Assembly: GCA_041389725.1 (NCBI GenBank)
Contig: JAWKRG010000005.1
Span: 124,001 to 188,000 of the forward strand
DNA length: 64,000 bases
Reading direction: 5' to 3'
Source of the DNA: Polyangiaceae bacterium
Lineage (GTDB): Bacteria > Myxococcota_A > Polyangia > Polyangiales > Polyangiaceae
The position numbers and the translations under genes were made by a program. The notes under the pieces were generated by a model, which was not told the DNA's origin, made no database searches, and was given only the letters and a program-made list of their open reading frames with translations. Positions 42,588 through 52,025 of the stretch are shown here, piece by piece. How positions within the stretch are numbered: the stretch's first letter is position 1; every line of letters starts with the position of its first letter.

Positions 42588-42715
42588 CGCCAGCGCATCA
42601 GCGCGTCAGCCTATCGGGACGAATTGCTCAGATTCGTGATCATTCGTGGCACACATTCGAACATGTCCGCGAAATGATCACCGTGGTGAGCATTTTTCGG
42701 GGATAGCTTTGCGCG
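42588..42715. other. Dyad-rich intergenic segment, possible insertion-sequence end
   Basis: TGATCATTCG (42637-42646) is mirrored with one extra base by CGAAATGATCA (42670-42680), with CACATTCGAACATGT between them. The composition differs from its surroundings, and it recalls, from memory only, the terminal regions of IS21-like elements. No transposase frame is present. It lies between the transporter and serS 3' ends. Confidence 0.35.
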
Positions 42716-42721
42716 CAGCGT

Positions 42722-44023
42722 TTACGCCGCCGGAATCGTGTCGGCGCCGAAGTAGGGCACCAGCGCCTTCGGAATGGCGATGCTGCCGTCCGCGCGCTGA
42801 TACTGCTCCAGTACTGCAACCAGGGTGCGGCCCACCGCCAACGCGGAACCATTGAGGGTCGCGGCGATCTTCGGCTTTGCCTTGGGCTCCGGCCGAAAGC
42901 GGATCTTCGCGCGTCGCGCTTGGTAGTCGCCGAAGGACGAGCAGCTCGAGATCTCGCGGTAGGCCTGCTGTGACGGCAACCAGACTTCGAGGTCGTAGGT
43001 CTTCTCGGCGCCAAAGCCCAGGTCGCCGGTGCACAGTTCAGAGACGCGGTAGTGCAGGCCCAGACGCTTGAGCACTTCTTCCGCGTGGCTGGTCAGCAGC
43101 TCGAGTTGCTCGAGGGCTTGTTCCGGCTTCACGATGCGCACCAGCTCCACCTTGTCGAACTGATGGTTGCGGATGAGCCCGCGCACGTCCTTGCCGTGGG
43201 AACCCGCTTCGCTGCGGAAGCAAGGTGTGAAGGCCGTGTAGGCAATGGGCAAGTTGGCGCCGTCCAAGATCTCGTCGGCGTGCAGGTTGGTGACGGGTAC
43301 CTCTGCGGTGGGGATCAAGTAGAGAGGCGTCGGATCTTCGGGACCACGCTGGGTCTTGAACAGATCCGTCTCGAACTTCGGCAGCTGGCCCGTGCCGCGC
43401 AGCGCTTCGGCGCGCACCATGAAGGGTGGATAGACTTCGGTGTAGCCATGCTCGCGCGTGTGCAGATCGAGCATGAAGGAGGTGAGCGATCGCTCCAAGC
43501 GTGCTCCCGCGCCCATGAGCACGGTGAAGCGCGCGCCCGACAGCTTGGCGGCGCGCTCGAAATCCAGGATGCCCAGTGCTTCCCCGAGGTCCCAATGGGC
43601 CTTGGGTTCGAAGTCGAACTTCGGCGCCTCGCCCACGGTGCGTCGCACGACGTTGTCCGCCTCGCCACCGCCGTCCGGGCTCGACGCATGCGGAAGGTTC
43701 GGAATGCCGAGCAGCAAGTCTTCCACTTCCGCCTCGACCTTCGACAGTTCGCTCTCGCGCTGCTTGATGTCGTCGGACAGCGTCTTCAGCTCCGCGCGCC
43801 GCGCTTCGAAGGCTTCGCGGTCCGGGCCCTTCGCCAGCTTCCCCATCTCCTGGCTCGCGCGGTTGCGATCGGCCTGGAGCTTCTCCGTGGATTGGATCAG
43901 CTCGCGTCGTTTGGCGAACAGTCCCGCCGCAGAATCCAGCGCTTTGGCCGTCTCGGCAGAGCGGCGCGAAAGCCCGGCTCGAACCTCGTCCAAATGCTCG
44001 GCTACGTAACGTCCGTCCAACAT
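42722..44023 (-). CDS. serS: Seryl-tRNA synthetase
   Basis: Charges tRNA-Ser. 433 residues: N-terminal coiled-coil arm (about 28-105, rich in Lys/Glu/Arg), class II core with motif 2 FTPCFRSEAGS and ATP-binding LIRNHQFDKVELV, and motif 3 TLNGSALAVGRTLVAVLEQY. The start ATG gives the standard MLDGRYVAEHLDEVRAGL opening. Single gene; a copy of the dispersed element A lies in the space upstream. Confidence 0.97.
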   Translation of the reverse strand: MLDGRYVAEHLDEVRAGLSRRSAETAKALDSAAGLFAKRRELIQSTEKLQADRNRASQEMGKLAKGPDREAFEARRAELKTLSDDIKQRESELSKVEAEVEDLLLGIPNLPHASSPDGGGEADNVVRRTVGEAPKFDFEPKAHWDLGEALGILDFERAAKLSGARFTVLMGAGARLERSLTSFMLDLHTREHGYTEVYPPFMVRAEALRGTGQLPKFETDLFKTQRGPEDPTPLYLIPTAEVPVTNLHADEILDGANLPIAYTAFTPCFRSEAGSHGKDVRGLIRNHQFDKVELVRIVKPEQALEQLELLTSHAEEVLKRLGLHYRVSELCTGDLGFGAEKTYDLEVWLPSQQAYREISSCSSFGDYQARRAKIRFRPEPKAKPKIAATLNGSALAVGRTLVAVLEQYQRADGSIAIPKALVPYFGADTIPAA

Positions 44024-44101
44024 GGCCGGCGTCTTAGCGTCAGTCGGGCCGGCTGTCGACGCCGTTGCCCGCTACCCGCACGCCCTTCCAGTGTTCTGGG
44101 G

Positions 44102-44200
44102 TTTTGGGTCCAAACCCTCGCCGCCGCGGGACGCTAATCCCGCGCCGCAAGTCACGCTCGCGTGAGGCGGCCTCTAATCCCGCACCGCGCGTCAGGCTCA
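44102..44200 (+). repeat. Dispersed element A5 with duplicated right end
   Basis: TTTTGGGTCCAAACCCTCGC leader, GCTAATCCCGCGCCGC at about 44133, and a second degenerate unit with CTAATCCCGCACCGC from about 44175. This copy shows the leader-plus-tandem-unit structure seen in A2. Confidence 0.7.
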
Positions 44201-44219
44201 CGCGCTGCGTCGAGGGACC

Positions 44220-46532
44220 TCAAGGCAGTCGGCCGAGACTCATCACGTAGACTTCATCGCCACCGACCGCAGTGAGAGATGCTGCGGGCGTGGTGATGCC
44301 CGATGCGAAGGCGCCAGTTGCGAAGACGGCATCAGCCAAGGGGCTCACGGCGAGCGCTTGATCGGTGGAGGCGGCATTGCCCGTCGCTGGGAAGCTCGCG
44401 GAGTAGAGGTGGTTGCCCGAGGCCGCGCCGAGCTTCACGACGAAGGGTGCGCGCCCCGTCGACACGGGCAGTGCGCCGCCGCCCGCGTCCATGGCGCCTG
44501 TGGCGAGGCCCATGCCGTAGACGTCACCCTTGGAGTCGACGGTGACGCTCATCATCCAGTCGTCGCCCGCGCTCTGCTGTCGAGTCGACCAGGTGTGCGC
44601 GCCGGTGACGGCGCCGAGTTTGACGACGAAGCTGTCATAGCCTTGTGCCACCAGGTTCGCGCCACCGAAGTTGATGGTGTTTTGGAAGCGGCCACCGAGC
44701 ACCACGCCGTTCGTTCCAGCGGCACTGATGTCCAAGCCTTGGTCGGCGCCCGTGCCTCCAAAGCTCGTGACCCACGTTTCTTTGAGGGTCGAGCCGGAAA
44801 TCAGACCCACGATGATGTCCTGCGACGAGGCGGGAACCAAAGTTGCGCCCACTGTCACGTCGCTGCTGATGTAGCCCGTGAAGGCCATGTCCCCCGAGGG
44901 CAGAGCGGCCACGCTGCGGACCACGTCGAGATTCGCGCCCCCGAAGGTCATGGCCCAGGTCGCCGTGCCGTTCCCGCCGCTGGCTTTCATCAAGAAGCCA
45001 TCAATGCCGCCTTTGGTGGCGAAAGTCCCGCCATGGCTGAAGTTGGTCGATGCGAACTGACCCCCGACGAGCAGATCGCCATTCTTGTCGACCGCGATAC
45101 TTCGCACGTAGTCGTCGCCGTCACCGCCAAAGGCGTCGCTCCAGACGTGACTACCGTCGACGCCGGATAGCTTGGCCATGAACGCGTCGTATCCCGCCGC
45201 GTAAGGCAGTGTGAGCCCACCCAGGTTCAGGTTGGTCGACGCGGAACCGCCACCGATCAGGATGTCGTCCTGGGCCGTCAGTGCGAGCGCGAGGGCGCTG
45301 TCGGCCTGGTTGCCGCCCAGCTGAACGGCCCAGAGCGTCGTGCCGGTTGGACTGAACTTGGCCACGAAGATGTCGGAGGACGCCTTGGCGGTCAGCTTGC
45401 CTTTTCCGAAGTCGATGTCTCCCGTGAACCCGCCGAGGACCACGATGTTGCCCTTCGAGTCGACGGCCAAACGTTTCGGAAAATCTTGGCCGGCGTCACC
45501 AAAGCTCTTGGCCCAGGTTGCGCACTGCGTGGTCGTGCAGGTTCCGCCAGCGCAGTCCGTCGGTTGGCTGCAATTCTGTCCGGTGTTGCACGTGGGACAA
45601 AGGGGACCCCCGCAGTCGATGTCCGTTTCGTTGCCGTTGCTCTTGGTGTCGGTGCAATTGGGTACTTGGCACACGTTGGACAGGCACACGCCACTCGAGC
45701 AATCGCCGCCGTCGCCGCAGCCCTTTCCATCCGCGCAGGCAGGACAGCCAGGTCCGCCGCAGTCCAGATCGGTCTCAGAGCCGTTCTTCACGCCATCGGG
45801 GCAAGCCGCCGCCGTGCAAGCATTGCCCGTGCACACCAAACTCTTGCAATCCGCGGCATCGCCGCAGGTCTTGCCGTCGTCACAGCCGCCACAGCTGCCG
45901 CCGCAGTCCAGATCCGTCTCGTCGCCGTTCTTCACCTTGTCTGCGCAGGAAGCAGGCACGCACTTGTCCGATTGACAGACCTGACTCTCGCAGTCCGTCG
46001 GCTGCTTGCAGGCCGAGCCATTCTTGCACTTCGCACTGCAGTCGGGTCCCCCGCAGTCCACGCCGGTTTCGTTTCCATTCGCGACGCCGTCGCCGCAAGA
46101 GGGCACCTGGCAGATGCTGGCCTTGCACACGCCGCTGTCGCAGTCCGTGGCTTGAGTGCAGGCTTTGCCCGCGCTGCAACGCGGACACGCGGGCCCGCCG
46201 CAGTCGGCGTCGCTCTCTTCGCCGTTGGCGATGCCGTCCGTGCAGTTTGGCGGCTGGCACTTGCCGGCTACGCACGCTGCTTGGGCGCAGTCGACGTCTT
46301 CTTTGCAGGGTTGTCCCGCCGCGCAGAGGCAACCCCCACCGCAATCGACGGCGATCTCGTCGCCGTTCTGGACTCCGTCACCGCAGGTGGCCGGCTGAGC
46401 TTGGTCGTTGCTGGCGTCTGTCGGGCCCGCATCCTGAGTCGGCGTCCTGGACTTCGAGGAAGACGAGCTGCACTGCGCCAGCAGCACCAGGGCAATGGAT
46501 GCGCCGAGGGTGACGATGCTGCGCCTCTCCAT
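44220..46532 (-). CDS. Lipoprotein with six Cys-rich repeats and a beta-propeller-like domain
   Basis: 770 residues from the ATG at 46532; signal ends LVLLAQC (Cys21). Residues about 50-315 hold six repeats of about 44 residues on the pattern C-x-DGVxNGxETDxDCGG followed by C-x2-G-x2-C and DCxSxVC (for example CPDGVKNGSETDLDCGG). The rest (about 325-770) has SBBP-type propeller repeats: GNIVVLGGFTGDIDFG, DILIGGGSASTNLNLGG, DLLVGGQFASTNFSHGG. Such proteins are typical myxobacterial surface proteins, probably for adhesion. The cysteines would need the VKOR-DsbA system. Confidence 0.85.
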   Translation of the reverse strand: MERRSIVTLGASIALVLLAQCSSSSSKSRTPTQDAGPTDASNDQAQPATCGDGVQNGDEIAVDCGGGCLCAAGQPCKEDVDCAQAACVAGKCQPPNCTDGIANGEESDADCGGPACPRCSAGKACTQATDCDSGVCKASICQVPSCGDGVANGNETGVDCGGPDCSAKCKNGSACKQPTDCESQVCQSDKCVPASCADKVKNGDETDLDCGGSCGGCDDGKTCGDAADCKSLVCTGNACTAAACPDGVKNGSETDLDCGGPGCPACADGKGCGDGGDCSSGVCLSNVCQVPNCTDTKSNGNETDIDCGGPLCPTCNTGQNCSQPTDCAGGTCTTTQCATWAKSFGDAGQDFPKRLAVDSKGNIVVLGGFTGDIDFGKGKLTAKASSDIFVAKFSPTGTTLWAVQLGGNQADSALALALTAQDDILIGGGSASTNLNLGGLTLPYAAGYDAFMAKLSGVDGSHVWSDAFGGDGDDYVRSIAVDKNGDLLVGGQFASTNFSHGGTFATKGGIDGFLMKASGGNGTATWAMTFGGANLDVVRSVAALPSGDMAFTGYISSDVTVGATLVPASSQDIIVGLISGSTLKETWVTSFGGTGADQGLDISAAGTNGVVLGGRFQNTINFGGANLVAQGYDSFVVKLGAVTGAHTWSTRQQSAGDDWMMSVTVDSKGDVYGMGLATGAMDAGGGALPVSTGRAPFVVKLGAASGNHLYSASFPATGNAASTDQALAVSPLADAVFATGAFASGITTPAASLTAVGGDEVYVMSLGRLP

Positions 46533-46760
46533 GGTCGAACCTCCCACCCAAGCATCATAGACTGCTCGGCGCCTCGTCGCACTGTGCGTGTCGCGCATAC
46601 ATCACCGCAGCGCGATCTCCCCGAGGGTCGCCAAATGCCGCTCGACGCGGGAGGCGCCGCACCCGAAGCGCCACGTCGAGACCTAAATTAGAATGCGCTA
46701 GTAGCAAGAGCGATCAGCGGATTGCGCGCGATGGGGCAAAGGCGGAACGCAAATCGCCGG
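46533..46760. other. Intergenic region, nothing recognised
   Basis: Upstream of the propeller lipoprotein and downstream of the next minus-strand gene. It contains GTCGAGACCTAAATTAG at about 46677, possibly a decayed fragment of the family A leader. Confidence 0.3.
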
Positions 46761-47297
46761 TCAGTAGCCGACGCCGACGCCGACGCCGACGCTGACGCCG
46801 CTGCGCGGTTGGCGCAGCCAGTTGCGCACCCACAGCACGTGAGTCACGTACGTGCAGGTGCGCTGTTGCGGACCTTGGCAGCCGTGCCACACGCCGCGAT
46901 TCTCGCGCTCGCCGTCTTCGTCGAAGTACACGACCTGTCCGTTGGGCATCACTGCCAGCCACGCGGCGGCGGCTCCCGGGGGCGCGGCGTTGCTCATGCC
47001 GACGCGACCGAGCAAGCGATTGTCGGTGCCGGCGACGTGACCGTCGGGCAGCAGCACCGCGAGGGGTTCGTAGTCCTCGTCGACGACGCGTCCGGCGCGG
47101 TCCACCACGAAGAGCAGATCGCCGTCTTCGAGGACACGCCCGTCGGCAGTGATCTCGATGCTGTCTTCGTCGGGGCGATCCCAACGTGCGGGGGCGATCA
47201 ACAACGGCGCGCCTCCCTCTTCCCAGCGCGGGGGTGGATTCGGGGCGCAGGCCGAAACCAAGACGGCAGCAAGCAGGGCCGGTGCGGCGGCTCTCAT
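46761..47297 (-). CDS. Hypothetical lipoprotein with Val-Gly repeat end
   Basis: 178 residues from the ATG at 47297, signal MRAAAPALLAAVLVSAC (Cys17). The mature domain is beta-rich (ITADGRVLEDGDLLFVVD, AVMPNGQVVYFDEDG) and ends SVGVGVGVGVGY, encoded by a short hexanucleotide run (GCCGAC and variants, about 46763-46797). No known family. Divergent from the cytochrome c gene with about 100 bp between starts. Confidence 0.65.
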   Translation of the reverse strand: MRAAAPALLAAVLVSACAPNPPPRWEEGGAPLLIAPARWDRPDEDSIEITADGRVLEDGDLLFVVDRAGRVVDEDYEPLAVLLPDGHVAGTDNRLLGRVGMSNAAPPGAAAAWLAVMPNGQVVYFDEDGERENRGVWHGCQGPQQRTCTYVTHVLWVRNWLRQPRSGVSVGVGVGVGY

Positions 47298-47395
47298 GGA
47301 TTCAGATATAGTCCGAATCCGGGCCGGGTGCATGGGTCGGGTCCTCCACCGGGGTCCGCGGTTGACTTTCGGCGCGCCTTGGCGAAAGTGAGCGC

Positions 47396-47827
47396 ATGAT
47401 CGATCGACGGTTGGCGGTAGGTTTGGCGTTCCTTCTCGCCCTGGCCTGCGGTGGGGCGCAGGGTGGTGCGGACGATGCGACTGCGGCGAAGGCGAAAGGC
47501 CAGACGCCTCGGGGCGCCAAGGTCTTCAACCGCGACTGCGCGCTGTGCCACGGTGAATCGGGGCAAGGACAGAGCGGGTCGCCACCCGTGATGGGGCAAG
47601 GTGCGCTGCCACTGAAGGGCGTTGGCGGTGACGCCGGGCCCTTTCGAACGGCAAAGGACGTGTTCGACTACGTGAAGAAGACCATGCCCAAACCGGCCGA
47701 AAAGGCGGGGTCGCTGAGCGACGCGGACTACTGGGCAGTCGTGGAGTACATGCTGATTGGCGCGGGGCGCGACGTGCCTGCGGGGCTGAGTGACGCGAAC
47801 GCCGCCGACGTCGTGATCAACAAGTAG
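47396..47827 (+). CDS. Lipoprotein c-type cytochrome
   Basis: 143 residues, lipobox LALAC (Cys18), one haem site CALCH (C48, C51, H52) and candidate Met ligands in PPVMGQG and KKTMPKPAEK. The class I cytochrome c layout is clear, with DYWAVVEYMLIGAGRDVP near the end. Anchored to the membrane outside the cytoplasm; electron partner unknown because no oxidase or dehydrogenase gene is nearby. Confidence 0.88.
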   Translation: MIDRRLAVGLAFLLALACGGAQGGADDATAAKAKGQTPRGAKVFNRDCALCHGESGQGQSGSPPVMGQGALPLKGVGGDAGPFRTAKDVFDYVKKTMPKPAEKAGSLSDADYWAVVEYMLIGAGRDVPAGLSDANAADVVINK

Positions 47828-47881
47828 CGGCTTTCTTGGCCGCGGGCGCGGAGTCTGGCCACCATTTCGCCCGCACACGCC

Positions 47882-48949
47882 ATGACCTTCCGCACTGCCG
47901 TATCCGAGTTCCCGAACGACAACTCCGAGCTTCACGACGGTGCCGTCTGGCGCTGTTTGACGCTCACTGGCTTGGCCCGCGCGGTAGTGCGGCCCCTGAT
48001 CGAGGCGAGCGGGACAGTGGAACGCGCCGTCGTGGAGCCAGTCCACGCGCGGCTGGTGGAAAGCGCCGTGGTGGAGCCGAGCCCCGCGCCACGCGCGGAC
48101 AACGCCGCGGTCGAGCTGATTCACGCGCCACACGCGGACAACGCCGCGGTCGAGCTGATTCACGCGCCGCAGGTGGAGAGCAACGAGGTCGTCGAGCAAG
48201 CCGCGACGGTCTTTGCCGAATCCTTCGAGGCTGCGGCAGCGCGACACGTGATGACGGACGAAGCCGCGCCGCTTGTGCTCGCGGACGAAGCCGCGCCGTT
48301 GGAGGTTGCGGACGAAGTCGCGCCGCTTGCGCTCGCGGACGAAGCCGCGCCGTTGGTAGTTGCGGAAGAAGTCGAAGAGTTGGTCGAGGCGATCAGTGAC
48401 TTGGAGCTCGCCGCTGTCATCGAGGCGAGCGTCGACGACCTTGCCATCGAGGCGAGCTTGGTCGAGGAGCTCATCGACGACGTTGCCATCGAGGCGGCCG
48501 AGGAGCCTGTCGCGGAGGCGGAGGCGGAAGCGGGCGCCGAGCCAGAGCACACGGACTTCGATTCGTTGCTGCAGGTGCTGGAAGAGATCGCGCTGAAGCG
48601 TGGCGCCACGCGCGTGGCGGCCGTGATCAAGCCGCTGCTCACTGCTGGGCGCGTCGGCGAGGAGCTGCTCTCCGCGAGCAGCGTCGAAAGCGCACGACGG
48701 GCGGGGTTCGTCACCGTCTCGCGCGGGTCGGTGCAGCTGAGCGACGGTGTGGCTGCGACGCTTGCGGCGTGGCGAGGCGCCCTGGATGGCAGTGGCGATC
48801 TGAGCGGCATCGGCGACTCGACGCTGGACGGCTTTTGCGCGGAGATCATGGCGTCCCTGATTGCCGAGCCAAGCGCCGGGGGCGATCTGCGGCGCCAGCT
48901 GCGTTCGCGCGGCGTCGCGGCCTTCGGCTTGCTCGAACTGGCAGCCTGA
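47882..48949 (+). CDS. Repeat-rich acidic hypothetical protein
   Basis: 355 residues, no signal peptide. The N-terminal half is built of short tandem repeats rich in Glu, Ala and Val: two 13-residue units APRADNAAVELIH and APHADNAAVELIH (DNA 48086-48163, period 39 bp) and four 8-residue DEAAPLVLA-like units. The C-terminal 130 residues look folded and helical (FDSLLQVLEEIALKRGATRV, RLQLRSRG-like end). Unknown family. It lies 46 bp before the first radical SAM gene and may belong to that block. Confidence 0.65.
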   Translation: MTFRTAVSEFPNDNSELHDGAVWRCLTLTGLARAVVRPLIEASGTVERAVVEPVHARLVESAVVEPSPAPRADNAAVELIHAPHADNAAVELIHAPQVESNEVVEQAATVFAESFEAAAARHVMTDEAAPLVLADEAAPLEVADEVAPLALADEAAPLVVAEEVEELVEAISDLELAAVIEASVDDLAIEASLVEELIDDVAIEAAEEPVAEAEAEAGAEPEHTDFDSLLQVLEEIALKRGATRVAAVIKPLLTAGRVGEELLSASSVESARRAGFVTVSRGSVQLSDGVAATLAAWRGALDGSGDLSGIGDSTLDGFCAEIMASLIAEPSAGGDLRRQLRSRGVAAFGLLELAA

Positions 48950-48995
48950 GAGTTGCCCACGACGTGCCGGCGCGCCGCACCGCTATACTGCGGCG

Positions 48996-50873
48996 GTGTC
49001 GACCGACGCTCTGCTCCTCGTGCCCTTCGAGTCAGCGACGAGCTACGTGTTGGACGCGGACTTGCGACGCAGCACGGGCGCGCACTTGTCCTTGCCTTTG
49101 GCCACGGCTTTTCGTGACCTCGAAGCGGAACTGGGCGTGCGACTCGCGGGTACGCCGCTGATCGAAGGTGAGCGTCTTTCGGCTGGGGGGCATCGCTCCT
49201 TGACGGCGGTGGCGCTCGCCACCCACCTGGAGGCAGCGGGCCTGAGCTGGCATGTGGTCGACCCCGGTGCGTGGGAGTTACGGCAGTGGGCCGGCGCGTT
49301 GCAACGCCTCGCGTCCCTGCATCCGACCTGTGTGGGCGTGTCGACGACCTTCACTACGAGTCGCCCGTGGCTCGACGCACTGCTTCACCTAGTGCGACGC
49401 GCGCTGCCTTCGGCCAAGATCGTATTGGGTGGGTACTTCTACACCACCAGCGCGCGAGACTTCTTGGCGCTCGACGCCGACGTGTTCGTCGTGGGCGAAG
49501 GCGAACGACGATTCCCCGAGGTCGTTCGAAGGTTGCGCGAAGGCCGACGTCTCGAAGAAGTTCCTGGTCTCTATTTCAGGCGAAACGGGCGGCTGGAGTC
49601 GACCGGACCGGCTCCCGCTCTGGATCTCGCGTCGCTGGCGGCGCCGGACTTCGGCCTCGCTTCGCGCATCGAACCTTCGTTGCGACCCGAAGCGCCCGCC
49701 TACTCCGGAGTGGAGACGCAGCGTGGATGCGGCTTCATGTGTGCCTTCTGCACCTATCGCACCCTCGCAGCACCCGCCGCGCTGTCCGTGGAACAAGCGG
49801 CCAAGCGCATCGGCGCGACGCCGACTCGCTACGTGGAGCTGTTCGATGCGACGGCATCGGCGCCGCGCAAACGTTGGAACGCGCTGTTGGAGCAGTGCCA
49901 GAGGCTTGCGCCGGCCAAGCGCATCGGCGCCTTCGCGCGGGTGTCGGATCTGGACGCGGCGACCGTGCAGTGCATGCGCGACGCAGGGGTCGTGCACGTG
50001 TTCATCGGTCAGGAAAGCGGCGATCAGCGCCTGCTGAACCTGATGCGCAAGGGAACCAAGGTCGAGCAGTTCCGGCCCGTGATCGCGGCACTCGGGCAGG
50101 CGGGGATCAACGTCACCCTCGGCATGATCCACGGATTCCCGGGGGAAGACGCGATCAGCCTGGCGGCGACGCGGGAGCTCTTGAAGCAGTGCAACATGGA
50201 CGATCCTGAGCGCCCGGCAGTGTTCAGCTATTTGCTCTACCCCTTCGCGCTGCAAGACTTCGCCGCGGTGGCGTCGGACGCGGAGCTGAGTCGCGAATCG
50301 AATCACTACTTCGGCTACCGGAGTTCGGCCATGGGCATCGAGCGCGTGTGTCGGGAGGTGTTGCGCACGGTGGTGGAAGTCAGTGCCGTGCCTCATGCCC
50401 CGGTGTCGACCCTGGTGCTGCATCGCGACCTGTGTCTGCCCACGCCCCTGTTGTCGACTTCCTCCGCGCGTGGCGCGATCTTCGACTGGGCGAAGGCGCT
50501 GGAGCGGGGCGTCGCGCTCTTCGTGGCACGGAACGAGTTCGGTGCGCGACTCGATCGTCGCGCCCTCGCGGAGCTAGCCCCGCGAGTGCTGCGGCCCTTC
50601 GACGCGTCCCGCAGTCGCGCCGCTAGCCTTCGCTGTCGGGTCGAAGGCACGCTGTTGCGCGGTTTGGCGCGAGAATGGCGCGACGAGACGCAGGCGACGG
50701 GCCCCCTGACCCGCGCGCTGCTCTGGCGCTCGGGCGCTGTGACCGCAAGCCGCGCTAGCGGCGAAGCCACGCCGATCGCGCCCGCTGACCCGCGCGCCCA
50801 TGCGGTGCAGTTGCTTCAGGGGCTGAATCGCCGTTATCGAGCGCGCGCCGCGAAACCCGCGGCGCGGGGTTGA
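48996..50873 (+). CDS. Radical SAM protein with B12-binding-like N-terminus
   Basis: 625 residues from the GTG at 48996. Residues about 60-200 have the Rossmann-like B12-binding pattern (VGVSTTFTTSRPWLDALLH, KIVLGGYFYTTSARDF, ADVFVVGEGERRFPEVV) without an obvious DxHxxG cobalamin motif. The radical SAM core (about 235-430) carries C245-x3-C249-x2-C252 in QRGCGFMCAFCTY, then IGQESGDQRLLNLMRKG and LGMIHGFPGED. The C-terminal 170 residues match nothing I know. These enzymes often perform methylations or ring formations. 82 bp later comes a second radical SAM gene on the same strand. Confidence 0.88.
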   Translation: MSTDALLLVPFESATSYVLDADLRRSTGAHLSLPLATAFRDLEAELGVRLAGTPLIEGERLSAGGHRSLTAVALATHLEAAGLSWHVVDPGAWELRQWAGALQRLASLHPTCVGVSTTFTTSRPWLDALLHLVRRALPSAKIVLGGYFYTTSARDFLALDADVFVVGEGERRFPEVVRRLREGRRLEEVPGLYFRRNGRLESTGPAPALDLASLAAPDFGLASRIEPSLRPEAPAYSGVETQRGCGFMCAFCTYRTLAAPAALSVEQAAKRIGATPTRYVELFDATASAPRKRWNALLEQCQRLAPAKRIGAFARVSDLDAATVQCMRDAGVVHVFIGQESGDQRLLNLMRKGTKVEQFRPVIAALGQAGINVTLGMIHGFPGEDAISLAATRELLKQCNMDDPERPAVFSYLLYPFALQDFAAVASDAELSRESNHYFGYRSSAMGIERVCREVLRTVVEVSAVPHAPVSTLVLHRDLCLPTPLLSTSSARGAIFDWAKALERGVALFVARNEFGARLDRRALAELAPRVLRPFDASRSRAASLRCRVEGTLLRGLAREWRDETQATGPLTRALLWRSGAVTASRASGEATPIAPADPRAHAVQLLQGLNRRYRARAAKPAARG

Positions 50874-50955
50874 AGGCGCGCAGGCGAATGCTTGCGGCCA
50901 CACAGCCGCCCCGCCCCGTCTTGACCCCGGTGCGGTCGGCTCGTAGATTTTTCCG

Positions 50956-52014
50956 ATGGCGTTGGTGCTGGTGGATCGCCTGCTGCGTCGCGGTGTGACG
51001 CCCGTCCGGGAGGTGCCCCCGAAGCCCGAGCGCATCTTCTGGTGGTGGGAACAGATCTGCAACCTGTCCTGCAATCATTGCGACATCGGCAGGCGCACGA
51101 AGAGCTACCAGCTGACGCCGAAGCTCGACTTGAAGGACAAGCTCACGGCTCTTGAGCGCTTGCATCGCTTCGTGGGCAAGCCCTTCAGCTTGTCCTTCAT
51201 CGCGGGCGAGCCGTTTCTGCATCCGGACTTGCTGGACGCGGTGGCGCGAGCCACGGAGCTCGGGATCACGACCAGCGTCACCACCAACGGCACCCTGTTG
51301 GCCACGGCCGGGCGCGCGGAGCGAGTCGTGCAGGCGGGGCTTTCCTTCGTAGCGGTGTCGGTCGACAGCGCGGATGCCGAATATCACGATCGCACACGCG
51401 GCCGCCGGGGCACGCACGCCCTCGCCCGACGGAGCATTCAGCAGTTGCGCGAAGCTCGCGAGCGGCTCGGGCGCTCGGCGCCGGTCGTGTGGGTCAACAG
51501 CATCATCATGCGCGACAATCTCGACGGCTTGCTGCAGCTGTCGGACTGGGTGCGAGAAGAAGGCATTCAGGGCCACAGCTTTCAGCCCGTGGCCACGACG
51601 GACTTCTTCATGGGCGAGCGACCCCAGGGGGACCGTTGGTTCGAGCAAAGCGCGCTCTTTCCCGAGCCCGCCGCGGCGTTGGCTTTCGTCGAGGAGCTTC
51701 AGCGTCGCAAAGCATCGGGCTACCCCATCCAGAACAGTGACAACGACTTTCGCCAGTGGCGCGCGTACTTCGAGGACCCCGTCGCCTTCGGATCTCTGGA
51801 AAGCTGCGAAAGCGAGCTGAAAACCCTGCTCGTGACCCACACCGGGCACGTAAAGATGTGCCCCAACACTCGCGAGAGTTTCGGCCACGTCTTGCGCGAC
51901 GATCTGGACGACATGTGGGTGGGTCGTGCCGCGGGTCGTGCGCGGGAGCACGTGTACGAGTGCAAGTCCCAGTGCAAGATCCTGGCGAACACCAAAGAAG
52001 ACTTCTACTTCTGA
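50956..52014 (+). CDS. Radical SAM/SPASM-type protein
   Basis: 352 residues. [4Fe-4S] motif C35-x3-C39-x2-C42 in QICNLSCNHCDIG, SAM-binding region FIAGEPFLHPDLL, then TNGTLLA and SVDSADAEYHDRTRG. The C-terminal part has further cysteines (SCESELK, HVKMCPNTRE, YECKSQCKIL) in the SPASM/twitch style that bind extra clusters. SPASM enzymes modify peptides or proteins; no precursor peptide was found nearby. The methyltransferase gene starts 11 bp after. Confidence 0.9.
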   Translation: MALVLVDRLLRRGVTPVREVPPKPERIFWWWEQICNLSCNHCDIGRRTKSYQLTPKLDLKDKLTALERLHRFVGKPFSLSFIAGEPFLHPDLLDAVARATELGITTSVTTNGTLLATAGRAERVVQAGLSFVAVSVDSADAEYHDRTRGRRGTHALARRSIQQLREARERLGRSAPVVWVNSIIMRDNLDGLLQLSDWVREEGIQGHSFQPVATTDFFMGERPQGDRWFEQSALFPEPAAALAFVEELQRRKASGYPIQNSDNDFRQWRAYFEDPVAFGSLESCESELKTLLVTHTGHVKMCPNTRESFGHVLRDDLDDMWVGRAAGRAREHVYECKSQCKILANTKEDFYF

Positions 52015-52025
52015 GGGGGAGCTGC

